Source of the DNA: Planctomycetota bacterium
GTDB lineage: Bacteria; Planctomycetota; Brocadiia; Brocadiales; Brocadiaceae
Assembly: GCA_023261465.1 (NCBI GenBank)
Contig: JAHFOW010000183.1
Span: 1-5,842, forward strand
Direction of reading: 5' to 3'
DNA length: 5,842 bases
The translations under genes were made by a program, and so were the position numbers. The notes beneath the pieces are model-generated. The model saw only the letters and a list, made by a program, of their open reading frames with translations, ran no database searches and was not told the DNA's origin. Every line of letters begins with the position of its first letter. Positions within the stretch are counted from its first letter, which is position 1. Of the stretch, positions 1 to 5,795 are shown one piece after another.

Positions 1-833
1 TTGTCAGGTCACTGGATGGAGGAGCCACATGGGGATCTCCTGTTGTAATCGGTAATGGCGGTAATTTCGTTCAATTTTCGCATGTAGTTGCGCTACCGGG
101 AACTGACAAGGTCTATGTATCCTGGGAACAGTTTAATGTTGATAAGACGAGACAACTCAAGATGAGGGTATCCACTGATGCAGGTGCTACGTTTGGACCT
201 GGAAAAACAATTGGTAACGTTTCTCCTTCTGGGGATGGTGGTTCTATCGCTGGGGGGCTTGACTTATTGCAGGGTGCTCTCCGGTCTGGAATGGAATTTG
301 GCGGTTTTGCAGTAAATCCCGCAAATGGCCACCTCTATGCAATATATCATTCGGGCACCGTTACAGAGTTAGATGTATTTGCGAGTGGTGGTAAGTACCG
401 GTTTTCAGACATATTCTTCAGAAAATCCAGTGATGAAGGAACCACTTGGTCTGCGCCTGTGCGAGTGAACAAAGATCCTGTTAAGGGAAAATCGGATCAA
501 TTTCAACCGTGTCTTGCTGTGACTAATAATGGGGCAAAGATAGGCGCTATTTTCTACGACCGTAGGACTCCAGGGAATTACAACATGAAACTTTATTTTG
601 CCGGATCAACTGATGAGGGCACTACCTGGACAAATTCAGCTCGTTCTGGTCTTTTTGCACCCATCGTTGGCGCCCAGGATGATTTCTTCCTTGTAGGCCC
701 CACCTACATGGGTGATTACAATAGTCCAGCAGCCGATAAATCAGGAACAGACAATACGCATATTATTGCTGCCTGGGGAGACAATAGATTAGGAAATCCG
801 GACGTCAGGATAGAAAAAATCACACTACCATAA
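1..833 (+). CDS. BNR/Asp-box repeat (sialidase-like beta-propeller) protein, 5' truncated by window edge
   Basis: The frame is open from base 3 to the TAA at 831-833, giving 276 visible residues; the start lies left of the window, so the ATG at 162 is internal. Four Asp boxes (S-x-D-x-G-x-T-W/F) are visible: SLDGGATW at 9-32, STDAGATF at 171-194, SSDEGTTW at 426-449 and STDEGTTW at 606-629. They are spaced 54, 85 and 60 residues apart, as expected for successive blades of a sialidase-type beta-propeller. The C-terminal motifs FYDRR, GDYNSP and AWGDNR also recur in bacterial BNR-repeat proteins. Asp boxes are structural turns, not catalytic residues, so sialidase activity cannot be claimed; carbohydrate binding or a surface/periplasmic role is equally possible. 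Export cannot be judged because the N-terminus is missing. The protein ends shortly after the last blade without a recognisable anchor or sorting domain. Confidence 0.85.
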   Translation, partial: VRSLDGGATWGSPVVIGNGGNFVQFSHVVALPGTDKVYVSWEQFNVDKTRQLKMRVSTDAGATFGPGKTIGNVSPSGDGGSIAGGLDLLQGALRSGMEFGGFAVNPANGHLYAIYHSGTVTELDVFASGGKYRFSDIFFRKSSDEGTTWSAPVRVNKDPVKGKSDQFQPCLAVTNNGAKIGAIFYDRRTPGNYNMKLYFAGSTDEGTTWTNSARSGLFAPIVGAQDDFFLVGPTYMGDYNSPAADKSGTDNTHIIAAWGDNRLGNPDVRIEKITLP

Positions 834-862
834 GCGTAGTAGATATCTTTATTTAACCATTG

Positions 863-896
863 GGCTGGAGGGGAATCTTCCCCTCCAGCCTTTTTT
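863..896 (+). terminator. Rho-independent terminator after the BNR-repeat gene
   Basis: A perfect GC-rich inverted repeat has its 13-nt left arm at 863-875 (GGCTGGAGGGGAA) and right arm at 878-890. In practice this is an 11-bp stem with a short AATCTT loop. It is followed by six T residues at 891-896. It lies 30 nt after the TAA of the BNR-repeat gene and separates that gene from the lipoprotein gene. The reverse strand has no comparable U-run, so it is likely one-directional. Confidence 0.93.
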
Positions 897-933
897 ATCA
901 TTAATAGTGAGTGTTCATTACAGTTGTGCCATT

Positions 934-937
934 GAGG
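934..937 (+). promoter_or_regulatory. Shine-Dalgarno that selects the lipoprotein start
   Basis: GAGG lies 8 nt before the ATG at 946. The in-frame GTG at 907 would extend the protein by 13 residues (with Cys and acidic residues ahead of the signal peptide) and has no comparable site, so 946 is the better start. Confidence 0.65.
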
Positions 938-945
938 ATATAACT

Positions 946-1509
946 ATGAAAATTGTGTTAATGTTTCAATTATTTGTGATGTCGGCATTTTTAACGGTTG
1001 GATGTGCCTCAACGAAGGTACAAAAAACGGAGTCCGTCTCCCCGAATCAGGATATTTCAAAGTTACCCATGCCTGAAAAAGAGGCTTATTCATCCGAAGG
1101 TCGGCCTGTAAATAAAGAAATATTCAGCTTTAATGCTTCGAAGGTTAGAGAATGTATTATCAGGATAATTAAGGAGCGAGATATTACTATCACGAACACT
1201 GAAGGACAAGAGGATACCATTGTAGCCGGTTTTCGATTTGTGACAGAGGATGAGCTAAAACGGATTGCCGACCTCCCTGCGCAAACTCAGACTCATTGGA
1301 CAAAAGGAATGTACAATCTTCGTCTGACCATGGAACTAGGTCCCGGTCAGTCAACGACCGTTACACTCGTTATGCGTATACTCGGTTGCGGCGAGTCGTC
1401 TCTACCCCTCTTGCGCCCTTCGCCCTATCAGCCTCTTCAATCCAATGGGATTATGGAACAGGAGCTTTTTTCTGATATCTTACGGTGCTGCCAAAGCGAG
1501 AATAAATGA
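946..1509 (+). CDS. Predicted outer-membrane lipoprotein of unknown function
   Basis: This gene encodes 187 residues starting at ATG 946 and ending at TGA 1507-1509. Residues 1-19 form a lipoprotein signal peptide: MK, a hydrophobic stretch, then LTVG-C20, an acceptable lipobox. Residue 21 is Ala rather than Asp, so by the Lol +2 rule outer-membrane sorting is expected. Residues 21-55 are a polar, probably disordered linker. Residues 58-182 look folded: a helix-like segment (FNASKVRECIIRIIKERD), a beta-rich centre with an alternating strand at 122-146, and a final helix after SNGIMEQELF. This plan recalls BamC/NlpB-like or other helix-grip lipoprotein domains, but I cannot assign a family. 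It stands alone after a terminator and 81 bp before the SagB-like gene, so co-function with either neighbour is unproven. The C-terminal half contains Cys148, Cys181 and Cys182. Confidence 0.8.
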   Translation: MKIVLMFQLFVMSAFLTVGCASTKVQKTESVSPNQDISKLPMPEKEAYSSEGRPVNKEIFSFNASKVRECIIRIIKERDITITNTEGQEDTIVAGFRFVTEDELKRIADLPAQTQTHWTKGMYNLRLTMELGPGQSTTVTLVMRILGCGESSLPLLRPSPYQPLQSNGIMEQELFSDILRCCQSENK

Positions 1510-1554
1510 TCAGTTCTACTTAACTGCAAACACTTTTCATTGGGTGAAAACTTG

Positions 1555-1584
1555 TTGTATGAAGGGGGGTACATTCTATACAAT
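1555..1584 (+). promoter_or_regulatory. Candidate sigma70-type promoter abutting the SagB-like start
   Basis: TTGTAT (1555-1560, 3 of 6 to consensus) and TACAAT (1579-1584, 5 of 6) are separated by 18 nt. The -10 box ends 6 nt before ATG 1591, so transcription would begin at or next to the start codon. The weak -35 box and AT-rich context make this moderate evidence only. Confidence 0.4.
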
Positions 1585-1590
1585 GGCAAC

Positions 1591-3165
1591 ATGAAATCCA
1601 TACGAGAATACCATGAAGCAACGAAACATAGCTGGGAAAAGCTCTATCAGGATAATCATACCCTTGACTGGTCAAACCAACCGAACCCATTTCGCGCCTA
1701 TCCGGGTTGTTCAAGGATAGCGCTGGATAGCAGCTTTGAGAAAATGAACGACCATTTGTCTAAGGTCTGGTTTCACCAAAATATTACGCCACGAAGTGAG
1801 CCAATTACGCCTGCAACGATCTCAACGCTCCTCTATTATTCAATGGCAATCAGCGCCTGGAAGTCGTATCGTGGCATCGAGCCGTGGTCTTTAAGGGTGA
1901 ATCCAAGCAGTGGAGACCTTCACCCTACAGAGACGCATATTTACACTCATAATATACTGGGCATTCTTAACGGTGCATATCACTATTTTGTGAAAGACCA
2001 TCTGCTTGAGCAACGAGCGGTTGGGGATATTGCGCCTTCTCTGTGGAAAATGCTCGGCGGCGCTTCCCCGGTGCCACCCGTTATTATAGGCTTAAACACG
2101 ATATTCTGGCGGGAGGCGTGGAAGTATCAATCACGCGCCCTGCGATACTGCTACCTTGACCTGGGACATGCCATGGCCGCAATTAAGGTAGCGGCGCGCG
2201 GACTGGGATTTTCCGTGACCTTTATAGGCGGTTTTTCTGATGATGCACTGCGACAATTCCTTTGTTTTGATAAGACGGATGAGTATCCACTCTTGTTTGT
2301 GGCTGTAGATATACAACAACCGGTTGTTGGTATGAACCTAAAAGAAATTCAAAAAGGAGATATTCATGCGTCAATACGCATAAACAGGCTTTCCGATGAA
2401 AGAGTAGAGTATCCTCTTATTGACACAGGGCACGCACTTACCAGTAGCAATTATGATGTCGGTACGTCACGCCGGTATAGTTCACGGGTAAATCAACCAT
2501 GCAAAGAGGATGTGCAGGTTATTCCGATGAATACAGGAACACCGGCACATGAATATCCATTGAGATGGACGATCAGACATAGGAGGTCTGCTGTTGATTT
2601 TGACGGTAAGACAACCATGCCGAATGCCACGTTTCTGTTCCTTATGCGTCTATTATGTGCATCTCTTCATTCAGATTACCTTCGTTCCGGTGATTCGCCT
2701 CTTATCATTCCTTTTTTGTATGTCCACAGGGTAGAAGGCATCGAGAGGGGTGTTTACCGTCTTGACAGGGCGGCAGGCCGCTTGTTTTTACATTCAAGGG
2801 GGGATGTGCGCACTGTGGCGCGGGAGTTAAGTCTGAATCAGGGTATTGCCGGTGACTCGGCTTTTGCCGTGAGCTTTATCAGTAATTTCGACTATGCCTT
2901 GCAGAAATATGGCGACAGGGGGTATCGTTATATACATTTTGAGGCAGGTTTTCTGGGACACGCATTATACCTGGGCGCCACTGCTACGGGTTATGATGGG
3001 ACAGGTATTGGCGCATTTATTGATGATGAGGTGCATACCTTTTTAAAAACGCCTGCATCGCAGCAGGTGGTTTACCATTTCACGGTGGGAAAACGGGTAG
3101 ACGATCCGCGCATCTCAACGCTTCCTTCTTATGCGAACGTTCACGACGATGAGGAAGACGTGTGA
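1591..3165 (+). CDS. Tandem-domain SagB/ThcOx-type nitroreductase-family oxidoreductase
   Basis: A 524-residue protein of the flavin (FMN)-dependent nitroreductase superfamily, SagB/ThcOx branch, whose members oxidise azolines to azoles in RiPP biosynthesis or act on unknown substrates. It opens with the YHEATKHS motif (7-14) and LDW (25-27) seen in stand-alone SagB-like proteins. Domain 1 (about 60-245) has RVNPSSGDLHPTE at 102-114 and RY...GHA at 185-194. Domain 2 (about 325-503) has RHRRSAVDFDG at 329-339 and RY...GHA at 446-458, so the protein is an internal duplication. Because single nitroreductases are dimers, the tandem may form a pseudo-dimer (inference). ATG 1591 is chosen because family similarity begins there; the in-frame TTG at 1540 adds 17 unconserved residues. 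No clear Shine-Dalgarno precedes 1591: the purine run at 1561-1569 is over 20 nt away. No transmembrane segment or export signal is visible. No YcaO or precursor peptide is in the window, so the substrate is unknown. Confidence 0.85.
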   Translation: MKSIREYHEATKHSWEKLYQDNHTLDWSNQPNPFRAYPGCSRIALDSSFEKMNDHLSKVWFHQNITPRSEPITPATISTLLYYSMAISAWKSYRGIEPWSLRVNPSSGDLHPTETHIYTHNILGILNGAYHYFVKDHLLEQRAVGDIAPSLWKMLGGASPVPPVIIGLNTIFWREAWKYQSRALRYCYLDLGHAMAAIKVAARGLGFSVTFIGGFSDDALRQFLCFDKTDEYPLLFVAVDIQQPVVGMNLKEIQKGDIHASIRINRLSDERVEYPLIDTGHALTSSNYDVGTSRRYSSRVNQPCKEDVQVIPMNTGTPAHEYPLRWTIRHRRSAVDFDGKTTMPNATFLFLMRLLCASLHSDYLRSGDSPLIIPFLYVHRVEGIERGVYRLDRAAGRLFLHSRGDVRTVARELSLNQGIAGDSAFAVSFISNFDYALQKYGDRGYRYIHFEAGFLGHALYLGATATGYDGTGIGAFIDDEVHTFLKTPASQQVVYHFTVGKRVDDPRISTLPSYANVHDDEEDV

Positions 3166-3206
3166 ACTTAGATTTTAGATTTGAGATTAATAAAATCGTA
3201 ATTTCT

Positions 3207-3662
3207 TCAGGGTTTTTCTACAGGATAACCTTCCGCCTCCCATTTGCGGATGCCGCCTTCAACATTGTATAATTCTTTTAACCCCTTATCCTTTAATAGT
3301 TCACATGCCTTTGCGCTCCGTTTACCGGCGGCACAATGAACAACAACTTTTTTATCACGGGGAATGTTATTTATATTTTTTTCGAGTTCCTGAATGGGGA
3401 TAAGATGGGCGTCTTTGAGGTGTACTTCGTTGTATTCGTCTTTGGTGCGAACGTCAAGTATGTATACATCTTTGTTGTTATCAATTAATTCCCGTGCCTG
3501 CCTGGCAGAGATATTTTTTACTTCTGTTTGTGTTTTTTTGTTTCCTTCGCCTGCATGGATATTTTTGGGAATTAATATACCAGTGAATGCATTCACAAAT
3601 ACGGCCATACCTGCGAGCATTACTGCCGCCTGAATTGATCGTAAATATCCCTTTTTCTTCAT
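3207..3662 (-). CDS. Exported single-domain rhodanese (sulfurtransferase-like) protein
   Basis: This gene encodes 151 residues. Residues 1-37 form a signal sequence or anchor: basic MKKKGYLR, a hydrophobic core at about 11-31, and a possible cleavage site after IHA37. The positive N-terminus predicts N-in topology with the catalytic domain outside the cytoplasm. The rhodanese domain spans about 48-149, with DVRTKDEY at 70-77 (the family's D-x-R element), the active-site loop C110-AAGKRS carrying the persulfide-forming Cys, and a closing GGIRKWEAEGYPVE. All expected catalytic-loop features are intact. The start has an excellent Shine-Dalgarno (AAGGAG at 3670-3675, 7 nt spacing). It begins 23 bp after the stop of the MoeB-like gene and is surely cotranscribed with it. 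Such proteins move sulfane sulfur or detoxify thio-compounds; the acceptor is unknown. It is 41 bp from, and convergent with, the SagB-like gene. Confidence 0.9.
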   Translation of the reverse strand: MKKKGYLRSIQAAVMLAGMAVFVNAFTGILIPKNIHAGEGNKKTQTEVKNISARQARELIDNNKDVYILDVRTKDEYNEVHLKDAHLIPIQELEKNINNIPRDKKVVVHCAAGKRSAKACELLKDKGLKELYNVEGGIRKWEAEGYPVEKP

Positions 3663-3685
3663 AGTCGTGCTCCTTGTTCTATAAA

Positions 3686-4501
3686 TTATGACCCGATATG
3701 AGAATGGCAGAATTCTTCGTAGTCAATGAGTTCTTTAATCGTGGCCTTGTCGCTGCATACGGGACAATGAGGATTTTTATGAATCTTGACCTTTTTGAAG
3801 TCCATATTTAAGGAGTCATAAATGAGCAATTTTCCTTTTAATATCTCACCTTTGCCAAGGAGAAGTTTTACCACCTCAGTTGCCTGAATTGAACCTACTA
3901 CGCCTGGCAACACCCCTAATACGCCAGCTTCCTGGCACGATGGCACCAATCCGGGAGGCGGGGGGGTTTCGTACAGACATCGGTAACAAGGGCCCTCAAA
4001 AGGCACAATCGTGGTAACCTGTCCTTCAAACCGAAAGATAGAACCATGTGATAATGGTTTCTTGAGGAAAACGCAGGCGTCGTTTACAAGGTACCGTGTT
4101 GGAAAATTATCAGCGCCATCAAGAACGACATCGTAGTCCTTAATAATGTCCATAATATTTTCTGAGGTAAGTCGATCTGTATAGGGGACTACTTCAATAT
4201 CGGGGTTGAGCGCTTCAAGGGTTTCTTTCGCGGATATAGCCTTGGAACGGCCAATATCTTTGGTTGTATGTAATATTTGCCGTTGCAGATTCGAATGGTC
4301 AACGCAATCGCTATCGGCAATACCGATTTTTCCTATGCCGGCAGCGGCAAGATAAAAGGCCGCTGGCGATCCAAGACCGCCGGCTCCTACTAAAAAGACC
4401 TTTGACTTTAAAAGCTTTAACTGTCCCTTTCCACCTACCTCGGGGAGAATAATATGCCGTGAATAACGCTTGATTTGTTCTTCAGTAAACGTTGATGACA
4501 T
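3686..4501 (-). CDS. moeB: MoeB/ThiF/HesA-family E1-like adenylyltransferase
   Basis: A 271-residue cytoplasmic E1-like enzyme that adenylates the C-terminal Gly-Gly of a ubiquitin-like sulfur carrier (MoaD, ThiS or similar). Visible motifs are RYSRHIILPEVG (12-23) with the Arg used across the dimer, the nucleotide loop GAGGLGS (39-45), DSDCVDHSNLQRQ (63-75), and GADNFPTR (129-136). Two Cys pairs, CYRC (172, 175) and CPVC (246, 249), should bind structural zinc, and PSC189QEAGVLG carries the conserved Cys of the crossover loop. Length and zinc site match MoeB; there is no C-terminal rhodanese domain as in MOCS3-type proteins, but a rhodanese gene follows directly. AGGA at 4510-4513, 8 nt upstream, supports this start. 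It is the first gene of the operon. No carrier protein or other molybdopterin or thiamin gene is nearby, so the exact partner is open and the symbol is a family-level assignment. Confidence 0.88.
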   Translation of the reverse strand: MSSTFTEEQIKRYSRHIILPEVGGKGQLKLLKSKVFLVGAGGLGSPAAFYLAAAGIGKIGIADSDCVDHSNLQRQILHTTKDIGRSKAISAKETLEALNPDIEVVPYTDRLTSENIMDIIKDYDVVLDGADNFPTRYLVNDACVFLKKPLSHGSIFRFEGQVTTIVPFEGPCYRCLYETPPPPGLVPSCQEAGVLGVLPGVVGSIQATEVVKLLLGKGEILKGKLLIYDSLNMDFKKVKIHKNPHCPVCSDKATIKELIDYEEFCHSHIGS

Positions 4502-4530
4502 CGTATTTTTCCTATCGGTTTTTATTCCAT

Positions 4531-4558
4531 AAAAAAGGCCATGTGCTTTGACATGACC
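4531..4558 (-). terminator. Intrinsic terminator or leader attenuator upstream of the MoeB-like gene
   Basis: Read on the minus strand, GGTCATGT (4558-4551) pairs with ACATGGCC (4544-4537) as 8 bp including one U-G wobble. The loop is 6 nt, and six U residues follow (4536-4531). The plus-strand version has a C-A mismatch, so it works better on the minus strand. It could end transcripts of the DUF362 gene, whose stop is at 4669. It also lies downstream of the promoter at 4589-4617, inside the leader of the MoeB-like gene. Confidence 0.65.
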
Positions 4559-4588
4559 CTGACTTAATGAAAATGAATAATTTAAAAA

Positions 4589-4617
4589 ATTATAGCAGAC
4601 CCTATTTCATGATTCAA
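4589..4617 (-). promoter_or_regulatory. Strong sigma70-type promoter for the moeB-rhodanese operon
   Basis: On the minus strand, TTGAAT (4617-4612, 4 of 6 to consensus) and a perfect TATAAT (4594-4589) are separated by exactly 17 nt. Transcription would start near 4582, leaving a leader of about 80 nt before the start codon at 4501. This leader contains the hairpin at 4531-4558. Confidence 0.65.
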
Positions 4618-4668
4618 TAGATTTTAATTATTTGAGTGTATTGTCAAACGGATACTTAATCAACAGAC

Positions 4669-5700
4669 TCATAGATGCACTACCTTGATTTGAGAAGGGT
4701 CGTCTGTTCCTAAACCAAGGGAGGCTGCGGTGGCAATGTATTTGGGTTCACGATTTGCCTGTTTTAATGAGGGAAGCTTCACTTCTTTTCGCTTCTCTTC
4801 AATAATATTATGACAGACACGGTCAAGGGCGACTGGGTCTCTTCCCGCAATAATTCCATTATAATTCCACGTCCACTGTGGTTTGTATCCCGGCCCGCCG
4901 TGGTATTGCGCCAGGATTGCATCGCAGACGATTAACCGTACTTTATCCTTAATGTAAGGATGGGCGTTCAGTTCTGCAATAAAAGGATTGCAATTATTGC
5001 CATGATATTTGTTCGGGTTGTGGATAACGCCAAAAAAATTCTTCATGGCAATACTGACGCCCGCAAGGTCATGGTCCTTGAGGACGGGTACATTAATAAT
5101 GGCTGAACATAATTGTGATACGATCTTGCTAAAACACGTGCCTACGCTCCCCGCTGATTGCGGTTCCGCCTCATAACCGCCGCCGGGGAGATTGTCCGTT
5201 CCAAAACATTGTACTCCATCCACCATGCTTCGTACGCGGAATCCCGCGGTCTCAAGCTCGCGGTTGTAACGCTCAAAAACAATGATATTTTTATCTTTTA
5301 CTCCGGCCTGTTTTAAACCTTGTACAAGAGATTCAATCACGGCAACATGAGGCGACATCATTTTTCCTGAGAGACAGTTCAATTTTATACCCACCACATC
5401 TTTGGGTTTAAATAAGGACTGCCATGCCTTTTCTTGTGATGGCGCGCCGGTCAACTGTATTACTGCCTTGTTGACTAAATGTGAAATGGCAGCTTCCTTT
5501 ATGTTACCCGTTGACGCGGTCAGGTTGTCATCGCGTGCAATAACCACGAGGGGAGAATTTAAAAGGGATAAGTCTTCGCCAAATGTTAAAAAGTGGTTAT
5601 AATTATTTACATATTTTGCAATGGTCGAGGAGGCATAGATGCTGCCGCCAATCGCGAGCGTTTGTTTGAGAAATAATCTTCTTTCTTTGTTTATCTTCAT
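4669..5700 (-). CDS. Tat-exported DUF362-domain protein
   Basis: This gene encodes 343 residues. The N-terminus has a twin-arginine signal, ERRLFLKQTLAIGG (residues 6-19), followed by a moderately hydrophobic stretch to about 28, so the protein is predicted to be folded in the cytoplasm and exported, possibly with a cofactor. The DUF362 domain covers about 50-343; recognisable elements are VGIKLNCLSG (103-112), the LKDHDLAGVSIAMKNFFG block (207-224) with HGNN (233-236), and AGRDPVALD (285-293). Function is unknown for this family, although some members are fused to Fe-S domains; here the seven Cys residues (109, 165, 189, 198, 237, 259, 296) are scattered and no ferredoxin-type cluster motif is present. 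ATG 5700 is chosen over the in-frame ATG 5748 because the twin-arginine motif would then sit near the N-terminus as usual and because a good promoter lies between the two. There is no Shine-Dalgarno before 5700. Confidence 0.85.
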   Translation of the reverse strand: MKINKERRLFLKQTLAIGGSIYASSTIAKYVNNYNHFLTFGEDLSLLNSPLVVIARDDNLTASTGNIKEAAISHLVNKAVIQLTGAPSQEKAWQSLFKPKDVVGIKLNCLSGKMMSPHVAVIESLVQGLKQAGVKDKNIIVFERYNRELETAGFRVRSMVDGVQCFGTDNLPGGGYEAEPQSAGSVGTCFSKIVSQLCSAIINVPVLKDHDLAGVSIAMKNFFGVIHNPNKYHGNNCNPFIAELNAHPYIKDKVRLIVCDAILAQYHGGPGYKPQWTWNYNGIIAGRDPVALDRVCHNIIEEKRKEVKLPSLKQANREPKYIATAASLGLGTDDPSQIKVVHL

Positions 5701-5707
5701 GTTTTTT

Positions 5708-5736
5708 ATAGTAAAATATATTCGATGAAAAGTCAA
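5708..5736 (-). promoter_or_regulatory. Promoter of the DUF362 gene, predicting a leaderless mRNA
   Basis: On the minus strand, TTGACT (5736-5731, 5 of 6 to consensus) and TACTAT (5713-5708, 4 of 6) are separated by 17 nt. Seven bases (AAAAAAC) separate the -10 box from ATG 5700. The expected transcription start is therefore the A of the start codon itself. Confidence 0.55.
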
Positions 5737-5750
5737 TTTTAAATACATAC

Positions 5751-5779
5751 TTGCAATAGTTTATATCTTTTGATTTAAT
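5751..5779 (+). promoter_or_regulatory. Possible divergent promoter toward the right edge
   Basis: TTGCAA (5751-5756) and TTTAAT (5774-5779, 5 of 6 to TATAAT) are separated by 17 nt on the plus strand. The predicted start near 5786 lies about 10 nt before the ATG at 5796. The sequence is very AT-rich, so a chance match is possible. Confidence 0.25.
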
Positions 5780-5795
5780 TGAAAAAATGAACAAT

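Noticed and set aside
1540..1590. TTG start at 1540 extending the SagB-like protein by 17 residues
   Set aside because: Rare start codon without Shine-Dalgarno; the added residues do not resemble the family, whose similarity begins at about Met 1591.
3171..3197. AT-rich inverted repeat GATTTTA/TAAAATC between the convergent SagB-like and rhodanese genes
   Set aside because: Only 7 A/T-dominated pairs with a 13-nt loop and no adjacent U-run on either strand; too weak to call a bidirectional terminator, though its position would suit one.
1591..4501. Reading the SagB-like, E1-like and rhodanese genes as one RiPP (azole peptide) cluster
   Set aside because: The SagB-like gene is on the opposite strand with its own start signals, the E1 matches MoeB with complete zinc and nucleotide motifs, and no YcaO or precursor peptide is seen.
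4548..4553. Perfect TTGACA on the plus strand
   Set aside because: No acceptable -10 box at 16-18 nt, and it is part of the minus-strand hairpin; any transcript would run antisense into the DUF362 gene.
4523..4555. Possible 10-codon leader peptide (MSKHMAFFME, minus strand) overlapping the moeB leader hairpin
   Set aside because: The purine-rich AGGG lies only 2 nt from its ATG, too close to act as a ribosome site, and the codons show no run of a single amino acid that would suggest translational attenuation.
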